This document shows positions 25,314 to 38,100 of a stretch of 64,000 nt of DNA, piece after piece. The DNA is taken from positions 62,001 through 126,000 of the forward strand of contig CAJNYU010000185.1 in NCBI GenBank assembly GCA_905331475.1. Reading direction: 5' to 3'. Both the position numbers and the translations under genes were made by a program. Each line of letters begins with the position of its first letter. Position 1 is the stretch's first letter. The stretch comes from Rotaria socialis. Its lineage: Eukaryota; Rotifera; Eurotatoria; Philodinida; Philodinidae. A model generated the notes under the pieces. That model was not told the DNA's origin, did no database searches, and saw nothing but the letters and a program-made list of their open reading frames with translations.

Positions 25314-27364
25314 ATGTCGACTCCTTCGGCTAAGACTGTACCAACAGGTGGTAAATCTAAAACAACAGCTAGTGGTAAATCTACAACAACAACTAGTGGT
25401 AAAAAGGTAGTCAACTCACATTCAAATCGATTATTGAACGGCGATGGTCTTATGCGATTTTCACGTGGTCGCATGTTCCATCGACGTGCATTATATCGTA
25501 TTGGCAAATGGAAAGATCAACAAGCTAAATTAAAAGCAGATAAAACGAAAAAAACCGCTGGAAGTATTCAAAAGAAAAACAAACGAGCACCAGCACTTAA
25601 AAAGAAACCAATCGGTGGCGATCGAAATGGTAAAGAACGTCTTGTACGAACAAAACGATTTGTAAGTATAGTTTTTTGATTTTAGTATGTTTTCTGTAAT
25701 CCTATCGTTTTTTTATTTATTCAAGCCACGTTTCTATCCAACTGAAGAACGACCAAAGAAATTTTCTGTTAAACGAAAGAAATTCGGCGATCACCCACGT
25801 CGATTCCGATCATCGCTTTCACCTGGCACCGTTGTCATTCTTGTTGCTGGTAAACATGCCGGAAAAGTAAGAGATTAGATATTAATTTTTCTTTTGTTTC
25901 ACTGTTGTTTTTTTCTTTCTTTAATTCTTTAGCGTGTAGTTGTCGTTAAACACTTATCATCTGGACTTTTATTAGTTACTGGTACGTATATATTTGTGTT
26001 GTAATTGACTTTAGAACGAAATTTTATTTCTATATCATTAGGTCCATATAAATTGAATGGTGTAAAATTAAGTCGTGTGAATCAAATTTATGTTATTGCA
26101 ACAAGTACAAAACTCGATGTTTCAGCCGGTAAATTCGATGCATACGATGATAAATTCTTCAAACGTGTTCGCCCGGCTAAGAAAGATGCTGAAAAAGATA
26201 TATTTGATTCAAAGAAAGAGGTAAAATTAATTTGCAAAATTATTTTAAATTCTATTGAAAAATTTCATAATATTATTCGCATAAGTCCCTTTTCTTGGTC
26301 ACCTTGATAAAATAATACGCCATCGATTTTAAGGATTGCTATTATTGATCTAGACTCCGTGTCGAGGGGGAAAATGCATGAGAGTTAATGATTTAACGTG
26401 TTTCGTTTGTTTCTTTCAGACATTGAACTTCCTAGACTATTAAATATGAAGTCTAGAAGAAATCATTGGTCTAGTTCATTAACAGTACGGAATGCTAAAA
26501 ACATAGCATTGAAAAAAATGATTTTATTTTCCATCGTGTAGAAATTTTTAATAAAAACAATAATATTTATTTAATTATTTTAAAACTTGCTGCTAAATTG
26601 ATAAACAGAATAATCGTTAAAATATTACTAGAATACACAGAGAGGAACTAATAGGATCTGCTTTGATAACTACATGTATTCAATTCTATTGTCATAGTAA
26701 AATGCTGAAACTATCCAAATCATAAAAATGGTCGAAAGTATTTTTCTAGTATTGTTACAGATGTTCGATTTTGTGATTATTTATTCCAACTTGTTTTGGT
26801 CTATGATAAATAAGGCTGCTATTTTTTTGTTTCATTGCTATGAATAGAATGAAAATAATCGCAGCCAATGAGAGTTCGTAATTTTTAGGCTGGATATTAT
26901 CCTTGCATAAGTACATATTAAATCCATCTTCTATCAAAAATGAGACTTCCTTTTTTTTTAATTCTTAATTCTACCTTTTTATGGGTATTTTCGCACTATG
27001 GGCGTCGCAAATAGAATTTCTTCTATTTTGAATGTATGACATTATTTTCATAATCAACATCAATTTTTTTCTGGCAAAGCAATGAACTTTACTTCTATTT
27101 ATCGATGAAGAATTTTGAGGGCAGCAAAGGGCGATATTATCTTAACCGAAATCATTCACTTTTGAGTACTTCGAATTAAAATAACTGTTTTTATTTTTCT
27201 AGAAACCAAAACTCAGCGAAGAACGTACTCAAGCTCAACGTACTGTTGATACAATCGTTCTTACTGCTATTAAAGCCAATGCCGATTCACGCGTTCTTCG
27301 TCGCTATCTTAAAAGTCGTTTTCAACTTTGGAATGGTGTTTTACCACACAAGTTGAAATTCTAA
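25314..27364 (+). CDS. RPL6: 60S ribosomal protein eL6 (RPL6)
   Basis: Five exons (25314-25661, 25726-25866, 25933-25981, 26042-26220, 27203-27364) join in phase to 292 residues, close to the 288 of human RPL6. The N-terminus is a Lys/Thr-rich extension. The conserved body includes RFYPTEERPKK, SLSPGTVVILVAGKHAGK (the KOW-like SH3 fold) and KLSRVNQIYVIATSTK. The C-terminus is the basic RRYLKSRFQLWNGVLPHKLKF. It is a cytosolic large-subunit component. Intron 4 is 982 nt, much longer than the 50-65 nt norm. Introns of ribosomal-protein genes often host snoRNAs, but no box C/D or H/ACA element could be confirmed by eye. Confidence 0.96.
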
Positions 27365-27819
27365 AGACAAACAAACGAGATCGTTAAAAATTGAATATCA
27401 CAAGCAACAAATCCAACGATCATCACGTAACAACCATTATATAATGTTGCTGTTTTTGTTGTTTTTTGTTTCGATTTAATACAGAAAATTTTTTTTTCGT
27501 TTTCTATCCGTGACAAACTAAGAAAAGAAAGAACATAATAAAAAAAAGAATTACAAACGAAAAAACTACTTAACTGCTAAACGCCAAATATAGTATCATT
27601 TTTACGAACTCAGACTCTGATGAGTTAGTTTTCTTTTCTCATTCACCAACGACTTGTCAAAAACAACAGTCGACGTACTTCATTCACCTAATGGAACAAA
27701 CTCTTACACTTATTTATTGTCTCACCCTCGTTTCTGTTTCTTTTTTGCCATAAAGACAAACATTTAAAAAATTATAGTTTAGAATACAAGGTGAAGAGAT
27801 TAAGAACAAGTTTAGCTGT

Positions 27820-29115
27820 ATGCATTCGGACATATTTCAAATCATGAATGACGTGCATCAACCAGTAGTTTCAGCAAAAATGCCTACTATTAGGCAGCGA
27901 TTACCATTTAATGACGTTCCATCGGTTCATATGATTAAATTAAAACGTGGTCTCATTCAACGTTCTCTTCTTTATTGTTTTGAAAAGGGCTATTTTTCAT
28001 TGATTCGTTATTTACTTCAATCAGATTCAGCAGATGTCCGTGAACGTGACCATGAAGGTCGTACGGGTCTGATGTATTGCTGTTTTATTGATAGTGACTG
28101 TTGGGCACAAAATATTTCTATGATCCTACTCGAGTATGGTGCTAAAATAGAAGATGAAGATCACAATGGACTTAATGCATTACATTATGCAATTATAACA
28201 CAACGATCAATTTTAGTTAGACGTTATCTTGCTTCACTTGATTTTGATCTTAGTCGAGCAGTAGATATCTATGGTAATACATGTTTACATTATGCATGTT
28301 CAACAGGTAATACAGACATCGTTCGTTCTATTCTTGATGCAATGAAACGTTATTCAGTTGATCTATCAGTTAAAAATCATCATCAACTAACAGCACTTGA
28401 TATTGCTTGTCAATTAAATCATGAACGTTGTCAAAATCTACTTCGTAATGAAATAACACTTATTGAACATACTAATAAAGTATCAACAAAAACACGTGAA
28501 TCACATACAACTATGAAATCATTATTTGAACGACGTTCATCTACACCAACGAGAACAAATTCAACGGCATCAACGGCACATCTTACAGAATCTATTGTAT
28601 CGGTACCCATAATCATGTCTCGATCAAAAAATTTTCCAAATCATTTTTCAACTACAATAAATTCTAACAATAAAGAAAACATTGTTAACCCAACACCTAT
28701 ATTTGTTGATCCAATTAAATCACGTCGTATCTCACTTAGACGCAACGAAACTCTCGATTTAACACTTGCGAATCAAGTAAAAGGTCGAGTTGATTTTGCT
28801 ACAACACCATTAACAACTAAAAATGCTATTTTAAGTGCATCATCATCAACATGGCGTGATGATTTTTCACATATGTTTAATCAATTACTAACATTTAAAA
28901 CGCCATCATATCGAAAAACTATTCATGCACCATTAAATACTGAATTACCAAGTTATTTATTTGAAAGTACATCTGACGGGTTTGGTGCCGATGGAAATGA
29001 CAGTAATCACCAATCGCAATCATCTTTGCGAACAAATCTATCACAGAAAGTCATTCATCGACGACGAAGCAGTGCAGTTAGTACTTTATTAGTGGCACAT
29101 AAAATGAAAAAATAA
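27820..29115 (+). CDS. Single-exon ankyrin-repeat protein
   Basis: An uninterrupted 431-codon frame. Residues about 45-210 hold four to five ankyrin repeats: GLMYCCFIDSD, GLNALHYAI, GNTCLHYACSTGNTDIVRSIL and LTALDIACQLNHERCQNLL. The remainder is Ser/Thr/Asn-rich with basic RRxS clusters near the C-terminus, suggesting a disordered, possibly phosphorylated tail. The repeat layout with a long polar tail recalls ANKRD34-type proteins, but the match is too loose to name it. It has no intron, unlike most genes here, which might indicate retroposition or simple intron loss. A second in-frame ATG lies nine codons downstream and could be the true start. Confidence 0.8.
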   Translation: MHSDIFQIMNDVHQPVVSAKMPTIRQRLPFNDVPSVHMIKLKRGLIQRSLLYCFEKGYFSLIRYLLQSDSADVRERDHEGRTGLMYCCFIDSDCWAQNISMILLEYGAKIEDEDHNGLNALHYAIITQRSILVRRYLASLDFDLSRAVDIYGNTCLHYACSTGNTDIVRSILDAMKRYSVDLSVKNHHQLTALDIACQLNHERCQNLLRNEITLIEHTNKVSTKTRESHTTMKSLFERRSSTPTRTNSTASTAHLTESIVSVPIIMSRSKNFPNHFSTTINSNNKENIVNPTPIFVDPIKSRRISLRRNETLDLTLANQVKGRVDFATTPLTTKNAILSASSSTWRDDFSHMFNQLLTFKTPSYRKTIHAPLNTELPSYLFESTSDGFGADGNDSNHQSQSSLRTNLSQKVIHRRRSSAVSTLLVAHKMKK

Positions 29116-29812
29116 ATTTTAGAAAATGAATCCATATTGTTTTGTATGATGATTCGATAAATGAAATTTTTCTAAGATTATTAATTGAACCAATGAAATT
29201 TGTGAGAACAAATTCAAAAAAATGCGTCTTTTTTTTAAATAATAAATATATATTTATAATTTTTCTTTCATTTTACTCTTATTGGCAAGAAAAACGAATT
29301 AATGATGTGCACTGGTTATTACTCGTGGGTAGATTTAATTTTGATCGACGGTGACAATATCGACAATAAAAACTATGATGAGACACTGAGAATATCAGAG
29401 CGAACAAGATTTCTACTAGCATATATTCTCATGGTTACCATTTACGCACTTCTACTAGATAGAAAATAGTATTTTCGCAGGAAGTTAATGCTACTACACC
29501 AACTTTGAATTGCTTGTTTGAATTAATTGAATTTTTAGAAATTCTTGCCATCAAGCTGTTAGGCATGACCAAATAAAACATAAACCAATATTGTACATCA
29601 AGGACTAAATATTTAAGGAAACAACCAAACCCATTGCCTGATAGTATTACACTAGAAAAGAGGAAACGCTTTTAGCGAATATTAACTTTTAGAATTAAAA
29701 ACAAAGATTCGACTCATAACTATTTTTTTAAATTCAAACTATGCGTAAAGAAAATAAACGATATTGAGCATGATTTTAATTTATTAATTGAAAAACTAAC
29801 TATCAGTATGTT
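29116..29812. other. Convergent intergenic spacer, nothing recognised
   Basis: 3' flanks of the ankyrin gene and the minus-strand GPCR; AT-rich, no supported ORF. Confidence 0.5.
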
Positions 29813-31338
29813 TCAAATATCAAATTGACCAGTTGGTCGTAATAGAGTAATTATTGACAAAGCACGAAAAATAAACATATATATAATGGGATCAATAAGA
29901 AAAACGCACATTTGTATATAATAGATAATAGATTTTATTGAACGAACATGTTCTATTGGTACATGTATGAATATTAAAAGTATAATATTAATCAATGACC
30001 AAATAAGAATAATGTATGAAGCATATTGAAATAATTTTTTTCGCTGTATTATATTTAATCTTTGTGTATGCTGTTCAATTTTAAATGTTGCGAAGTATTT
30101 CGATATTCGACGGTCTATGGATTTCATTTGTCGATTATGTGATATTATTAAGAGAATATACGGTATGATACAAGTAAACGATAAAACAAAAAATGTATAC
30201 GACAAATTAAATTTATAATTAACAATACATATACTTAATATATGATCGAATATCATTGATGCCCATTCATTGCTTACACTTGGCCATGTAAAAATACATG
30301 AGTAAATAAAGATACATAGAAAAAGAATTAATATACGACAATAGGTTATTTTTTGCCAATATTTACTAAATATAAAACAATAATGCCATAGAAGACGTAT
30401 ACTGATCGTTAAATTTATGTGAAATAATGTTAAAACGTGAAGCGAAAAACTTTGTATAGTGCATAAATTTAGCGAATATTTTATTGTATTTGGATAAAGT
30501 TTTGGATATAAATATATACCAAAACGTAACCAATTAGTTAGAAATAAACATGTACATAGAAGAAGACCGAATGAACGAACTGTTCGATTTAATATTGTTT
30601 CACATTCAAAAAGAATGGCTGATGGTAATGATGAATACGATGATGGTATCGATGGAATTCTATTAGCTACAAATGATTTTACTGGTTCGACTTCTGTAAC
30701 ATTTAAACATGATTGTTCAATATTCGATGATGGTATATCTGCTACAATATAAACCAAATAAAAAATTAAGATGAGTACAATTGAATTCGTAATTTTGATT
30801 CTTTTTCTTTTTTTTTATTGAATTCTTTAAAACTACCAGGTTATCAGGTAATTTATGATCTATTGTAGTTTCGTTTTCAAGTATTGAATCACTATATAAC
30901 GAGTATTTTAGTATTCTCAATTTATCATATTTCTATATTTTATCATATACTCATTAGCATTAAGCAAATAGGGAGATTTCCTCTTTCTCTCTCTCTCTCT
31001 TTTGATCAGAGAAATTCATTGCTGTATGTAAATCTGTAGAACTTTAGGTGTTTGCATAAAATAAGTTTAATTTCTATGTCTTGATTTTTCAGCCAGTAAA
31101 TTTGCGCCTAACTTAATTTCACAGCTAGATATAGGCTAGTAAGAAACTAACCTGTATTTAATTTTTCCGTCGGTGTTTGTTTAAAATATCGATGAAATAA
31201 ATGTCGTGATATATTTACTATTTGCCATTTATTGTTAAAGATTGTTGTTAAAAAAAATATAATATGAATTATAAAACTGACAATCAAATATGATAAAGTT
31301 GTCATCATGATTAATTCATCGTCATTCATACTAGTCAT
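29813..31338 (-). CDS. Divergent rhodopsin-like GPCR
   Basis: Exon 1 (31152-31338) encodes the N-terminus and TM1. A 410 nt intron follows, then exon 2 (29813-30741) carries TM2-TM7. The phase-1 junction (AAT ACA G / CA GAT) fits, giving 371 residues. Seven hydrophobic segments are visible. TM3 ends NLTISIRLLWHY where a DRY-type motif would stand, so the ionic-lock arginine region is degenerate. TM7 carries DPIIYMFIF, the D-variant of NPxxY. A very long loop of about 50 residues between TM1 and TM2 is unusual. Ligand unknown; it belongs with fast-evolving orphan peptide-receptor-like GPCRs. The long loop could instead mean a wrong intron choice. Confidence 0.68.
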
Positions 31339-32765
31339 AGATAGTGACGATTGGTTACTGCCTGCAAAAAATAAAAAAAGACATCTTGTTTTAACCTATA
31401 CTGTATATCTAATACCAATAACAAGTGTTCCCATACGAGTTAATACTGTTCGACTAGAGAAAACCGACAAGAAAACAAGAAGGCGAGAGGCAAAGATCAA
31501 AAAAATGCGATTTTTCGCGTATATGTGTATGTGGGATTGCCTATCGTTTGTACGTCTCGATCACAGCTAATCAGAGTAGAAAAAAGGAAAGAACACAAAT
31601 AAAAAATTAATTTCTCTCTATGGAATCTAATCTGCGTGATGTCTCTTTTTTACAGCTTCACTATAGTTCCGTTGCTGTGGGTGTAGTTGTTCCCAATATT
31701 GATCCAAGTCGTCGTAGTCGTCAACATCGTCATCGTTATCGGCAAAGAAAAAAAAAATAAAACTCATTCTAGTACAAATGTTTTTGTTTCTAGCCATCAT
31801 CTTCATCTCGCATACCGGAAATCGACAAATTAACAAACTCACAAAATCCCCTACAACTAATCGGATGCATATAGACTTTGTTTTTTGAAAAAATATTTCT
31901 CTCTATACAAATGTGTCACAGAAGAAGTTATAGAAACCGTGTTGAAACATATTTTCGAGCTAGTCAACATCATTCTTTTTTTAATGATGTTGTTCTTAAA
32001 TAAAATCGAGGAATCTGATATATTGACATTTGTCCGTTCGCTCTCTCCAACTTATTCATTCTTTAACAGTATTGTAAGCTAGATTGCTTCTTTTTTTCTC
32101 CTGTATATGTTATGATGTTCTTCTGGCAGGCATCTCATGTGTGCATGCATCATAACAATCTGCTTAACATAGAACAGGTGTTCTCCTGTTCTTATTTGAA
32201 ACGCATTTATTTTTACAGTTTGTAATAAAATCCACCTCAGATATTTATTCTATTGAAAATAGTTTAACTGATAAATTATGATAAGTTAAAAATCTATTGA
32301 AAACCAAGGAATCAAACTTGCCGATTAGTTTTATCCGTTTATTTTAATGCAGTAGTTTATTGAAACGAGATAAATTGAATTAGTATTATTTGGCAGATAA
32401 GAGAATAACAAACAAGTAGCGTGGGAATGTCATCTCAATGATTTACTTTATATTACTTCAGTATTACTATAAATAATACAAAAGTTATCGATCAGAAAGG
32501 GCATCTGGATATGAATCGATCGATTAATGATGTAGGGTTTTTTGTCTGTTTATTTGCGCTAATTTTTCTCTCTCATTTTATTCTGGATATTATCCATATG
32601 TCGATACAGACAAAAAAAAATGTTAGAGATGTATTTCAAGATACAACACGTACAAGAAATGATAACTTTTACAGTAGAACAGGGAGAAAATTGTTTTTAT
32701 TTTTGCGATTTGTTTGCAATAATCGTTCATGAAAACATCATTTGTCTGATTACGTTTTTCATTGA
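31339..32765. other. Intergenic, no convincing gene
   Basis: Short ORFs only. A minus-strand Asp-rich frame at 31627-31740 was considered but has no splice acceptor or start. Polypyrimidine and AT-rich tracts predominate. Confidence 0.45.
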
Positions 32766-33971
32766 TTATGATCGACTACGTGATTTTGATCGTGATCGCG
32801 ATCTGTGAAGAAAGAAAAAAAAACAAATGAAGCAAGCATGAAAAATAAAAAAATATTTACTTACGGTGAACGTCGACGATAATTATCACGACCACCGTCA
32901 CGACCGCCATCCCGACCACCGTCACGGCCACCATCACGACCACCATCACGACCACCATCACGACCGCCGCCACCACGACGATCGTAATTTGTATTTCGAC
33001 GATTGTGATAACGATCGTCACCATCACTTCGACTTTCGCGACAATTACGAGATATATGGCCAGGACGTGAACAATTATAACATGTTAAATTATTACGATT
33101 ATTGCCGCCACCACCACCACCGCCACCGCCGCCACCACCACCGCCATGCTTCAAAATAAAATATGCATTATTAAAAACGAAAAGAAATTTCGCTGAAAGA
33201 TTTTTACCGATGGTCCACGTCGAGATGACCGTGCCCATTGAACAATAAATGATTTTCCTTGGTGTTCACGTCCATTTTCTCCTTTAATAGCTGCCTAAAA
33301 TGGTCGTTAAAGCACTTGATCAGAAAAAGTTTCTATAGATATTGGAAATATTAATATTAAAAATCAAAACTAGAAATTATAATTTTCTCTAGTGACTCGA
33401 CATACCTTCTATATTAACAGTATGAAAAGAACTCTGAAAATGGGAAAATGCACTGCTGATGTATGAAATATCACCACCACCTTCAATCAAACTGACACTG
33501 AAACATGTTACAGGTTGTTCATCATATATGAGTGAATCGTAGGCGTGCATATGTATAAAAAGAAACTTTAGGGATTACACGATGCACTCCTAGAAAACAA
33601 AAAGGTCGTAATTAAGTATAAATCGAAAACTTGATGATTTTGTTTTAATTTTTTAAAATAATATTCAATAATAATTACTTCAGCATCTGAGTTTGATTCG
33701 AATTCAAGAAAACCATAACTTGAAGCAAAATCTATTTTTTAAAATACATATATATATATATGTACATATGAAGAATTATGAATAATATACTTGATGCTCC
33801 TTGTTTGAGTTCACATCTTACTATGCGTCCATAGTTTTCAAAGATACTAATAAAGAAAAGATTAGAAGATACTAAAGGTATGTACATTTTATAAAAAAAT
33901 AATTACTCTTCGAGTTCATTCTTTGATATATCACGGTGAATATTGCCAACAAAAATTTCGACTTGAGACAT
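32766..33971 (-). CDS. SR-family splicing factor with RRM, CCHC zinc knuckle and RS tail (SRSF7-like)
   Basis: Six exons (33907-33971, 33791-33846, 33679-33731, 33208-33294, 32865-33148, 32766-32802) join in phase to 193 residues. The N-terminal RRM has RNP2 (EIFVGNI) and RNP1 (YGFLEFES), ending KSFIVQWARSSRRG. A polyglycine run follows, then one zinc knuckle (CYNCSRPGHISRNC), a GGRD tandem repeat of six units, and a final exon that encodes an Arg-Ser tail (SRSRSKSRSRS). RRM + zinc knuckle + RS is the 9G8/SRSF7 (plant RSZ) architecture for exon-definition splicing factors in the nucleus. The GGRD repeats are an unusual insertion. The short RS tail sits in a 37 nt terminal exon. Confidence 0.87.
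32890..32965. repeat. Tandem 12-bp repeat coding GGRD
   Basis: About six copies of a 12 bp unit within the SR-protein exon, each coding Gly-Gly-Arg-Asp on the minus strand. Copies differ only at third positions, consistent with recent slippage expansion. Confidence 0.85.
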
Positions 33972-35193
33972 TGATTCAAAATTTCTCATAATAAAATGTA
34001 CTTGACCGATTAGTGATTAGTATGTCTATTTGTTTACTTGTTTATTTACTGAGATTTCAACTCTACTTTGTTGTCCATTTTAATTGAGGGCGGATTTAAA
34101 AATTCGATATTTGCATATTTGCATATGGAAAAAAATAGCTAAGCTTAAAAATAAACTAATATCTTAATGTATAATTTTATTTTTAAGCTCAAAATATCCT
34201 GAAGATGTCATCAAATATCGCCTGCAATTTCATGCTCGGGGATGGATCGTATAAGTGTGTGTGTTCATAGTTATGCGAACATCTTGATTTCATTCAATTT
34301 CTGTATCTACAAATAGTTCAACATAGTTTTTCTAATTTTGTTTTTGTTCTAATGAAATATGAGCATGTACGGGTGTCTTTTTATGGATATAAAATGAATT
34401 TCATTATGAATCATTTGTACCAAGTGCTTATTCAGCGTTGCTAAAAGCAACAAATTAACATTTCTTCATCAATCGAAAACTGAATGTATACCTATGTATG
34501 CTGAGTATATCGAAATGCAAAGGAAAACAGAATAATATAAAGATGTTGCTAGCGCTTGTTTGGCTACTTTTCAAATTTCGACTTGCAACATATTATCAAT
34601 AAACCATTTGATTATATGTTTCTTTTCTTGGATTAATAAAAGTCTACTTTCTAAATTAACTGATCATTTTTCTTTATTTTCACGTTTGAAATGAGAGTAA
34701 ACTTCATACCGAACAGATTTATTGCAAATTGGTTCCTATGCTAAGAAGACAAGTAGCATCAGATCCGCTAAAACTTAGAAAAACTTTTGAGGCAAAATAA
34801 TGATACCTTACCTATGAATGACAAGAAAAGTGATAGAAGACGATGAAAAAATCTACCAGAAATCCACAGAATGAAAGAAAATATCCGATGATGACGAAAA
34901 AGTTGCGATATAATACTAAAGGGATAAGTTTGAGTTTTTCTCCCGCTTAATTAGTAAAGTTCTTCTATAGATAGACAAATCTTATATAAAGTAGACGTTG
35001 TTTTCAACTTTTGATAGTCCTCATTCGGTTGCATGACACAGTTATCTTCACTAAAGTGACACTTATAGGTAACAAACATTATTATTGGCGCCAAACTACT
35101 TAACTAAACATCAAAATTCGAGTCAAAAGATTTGCCGCCAAGGAGACATACAAAATTATAGTCATATAGAGAGGATACATCAAGCTATCAATC
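33972..35193. other. Divergent intergenic region
   Basis: Separates the minus-strand SR gene from the plus-strand THAP-NAB gene. AT-rich, no supported ORF; likely holds both promoters. Confidence 0.45.
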
Positions 35194-38100
35194 ATGGTGC
35201 ATAATTGTGCAATTATAAGTTGTCCACTTCATAATCGACGGAATATTCGTAAAGGTATTTCATTGAAATGACATGACACATTTTTCTAAAAGTTCTTTTT
35301 TTCGTAGGACTTCTTTTTCATTCATTTCCAGTTGATCAACATCGATTTGAATTATGGCGACAGACAGTATTTAATCACTGCGCACAAACACTTTCGATTA
35401 ATAAACATTCGAAAATTTGCTATCAACATTTTCATCCAGATGATTATATTGCAAATCATACTGGTCTTACACGTTATTTAAAGGCGACTGCTACACCATC
35501 AATTTTCACTCAAAAAAATTCTACGAGTACAAATCTACATCCTTCTTCTACATTGAATAGTCATCTGCTAACATCATCAACAAATTCGAATACTAATCGA
35601 TCGATAAAATTAAACACACTGCTAGAAACACCACCAACACTTTTCATTTTACCATCCAAATCTTCTTCATCAATAGGATTACCGACATTAACAGACACAA
35701 AAGCAAAGCGACTTTTAAATACCATAGATAAATTACATCAAATTCAAAATGCAAATAAAATTGTTGTGACACAAAAACTAATTTCTGAAAATGAAAATGA
35801 AAATGAAAAACAAGATTTTGATAATAATAATAATAAAATCATAGAAAAACAAACATTAAAAGCAACCCACCTCATCAATGATAATCAGATGTTATGTGAT
35901 AATTTAATGGAACCAAAGGAACTATTTCTAATTAATCATCAAAATGCAATCAAGGAGCAACAAACAATTCGTAAATTTAAAGTTTAATGAAACGATCATC
36001 AAATATTTTATCAATTCGTTTTAGAGGACACTTTTCAACATTCATCAATGGACTCTAATACATTCCGGCGAGTAGAAAATGTAGTTATGTCGTCACCCAA
36101 GAATCACCTAGAAGATACATTATACAAATTTCTTGAACAAGCTAATCTTTTACAATATTATTCTGCTTTCATCGAACAAGGTATTTCAATATAAAGTTCT
36201 CAAGTCAATTAGCTATCTGCATTGAAGTACTATTTCATTTCATGAAATTAGATGTATGAATGTAACAATAATATATTGAGCTCGAAATGACTAGAATAAT
36301 ATGGTTAGATGAAAGGAGAAGATTTTATGAGAAAATGGACTGCAAATGGAGGAGATTTGCAGTAAAAATTTTATATTGAATATACGCTTAAAATATAAAC
36401 TGAATTTCATGTGAACATATACTAATATTTCCCCGGGTTATAGACAATTCTGTTTAGTAATAGATACACTAGAGAATCATATTGGCTATTTATTTTTCTA
36501 GGGGGTGACGATTTAAAGCAACTTGCTGAAGCACAAAATGATGATTTTCAAGAGATTATTACTCTTGTTGGAATGGTATCAAAACCGTTACATATTAAAC
36601 GATTTAAAAGAGCATTAGCTGATTATCGGCAATCAACGAATCATAGAGATATTGAACATTCATTTTCAAATAGTTCGTATTCAGCTATTCTAACTCATCG
36701 CTTATCGGCGGATGAACCATTATCTGAGCGAAATTTACTTTCATCACTTATTACTTCAACATCGACGAATAATTTACCGAAGTCGGTCAATCAAATTTCA
36801 TCTAATTGGTGTATTAATGTTTGTTTTTTTTGAATATCTTTCGACATAGATACGATTCAATTTTTGATTATTTTAGAAAACGGATAATAGTAAAACTAAT
36901 AATATTCATCAATTAATTGATGATAGTCAACGTAAAAGGATTGCAGATGAAGCAGAACGATTAGCTAATTTATTACCGATAACATCAATTAAAAAGCTAA
37001 ACGGACGTAGTAATATATCAAAAGATTTATTTGTATGTTTTTCTTTCAACAATAAATTAACACTGATCTATTTATATTTATAGGCTACAATGAATTTACC
37101 GAGAGATTTTGAAGATCGTTGGCAACGTATACGAAAATATTCAGCTATCTGTAATTAATTTAAATCATTAGATAGGTGTATTAAAATGCTTTTTTAAAAA
37201 TGTTTAACTTAATTTAGATAATCGATTTGATTCGAAAACACCTAATCAAGTGCTTAGCTTGCATGAAGTTAGTGCAGAAAATCATTCATTAGTTTGATTT
37301 TAATACTATCTTTAGATTCTAATCAATGAAGCTGCAGCTGCTATTTGTTTTCATAGACCAGGTTTCATATTATATATTATACTGAACGAATTCTTCATTC
37401 AAAATTTAGAATTTCTAACACGTCGTGACGAACTTTTACATCTTGCTCGTCGCGTTCTTCAAAATATTGGAATTCCTACGACTAATATTCAAAAACGGTA
37501 TTGAAATCATTCTATTCTAATAGAAAAACAAAATGATGTGTAGTCTTTGTAGACCATTGAATATGTTAACATGTGATATAGTACCAGCAAAACAAGTGAA
37601 ATTAAATGTGTCAACTTCAAAAGCATATACTCGACAACGAGATCCAGACGCTTTTCGATTGATGTGGCACAATCGAGAAGTAGATATAGTTAATTCTTAA
37701 AATATTAATTCATACATTTGTTTTTTCTATAAAGGCAAAAGTTGAACAAATTCCTATTCAAATTGAAGCATTTCGATATGAACAAAATCAATTATTACAA
37801 CAGTTGAAACAAAATGCAATTGATTCATCGTCATCATCTGTAGATAATATTTGTCTGAAAAAACAAATTGATGATTTAAGTAAACAAATAGAACAACTCA
37901 ATGATGAAGAAAAAAATTTACGACGATTAATTCGCAAAAGAAATATGCGGTAAAATATTTTTTGTAATGTGATATATTTATTTTCATTAAAAACATTCTT
38001 TGTGATTTTTCAGTCTTCGAGCAAAAGAACGTCAACAACAAAAACAACAGATGCTTGTTCATCATTCATCAACGATTCAAGATTTAATGTTACCGATAAT

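Noticed and set aside
30829..30920. Additional upstream exon of the first GPCR
   Set aside because: Its phase does not match exon 2, whereas exon 1 at 31152-31338 joins exon 2 directly in phase.
31627..31842. Minus-strand Asp-rich frame (DNDDDVDDYDD) as a terminal exon
   Set aside because: No acceptor AG before the acidic stretch and no partner exon found.
32866..33159. His/Asp-rich plus-strand ORF
   Set aside because: Antisense shadow of the glycine-rich and GGRD exon of the SR factor.
33540..33600. Extra exon in the SR-factor gene after an AG at about 33591
   Set aside because: In the required phase it hits a stop after four codons. Skipping it joins RRM strands in perfect register.
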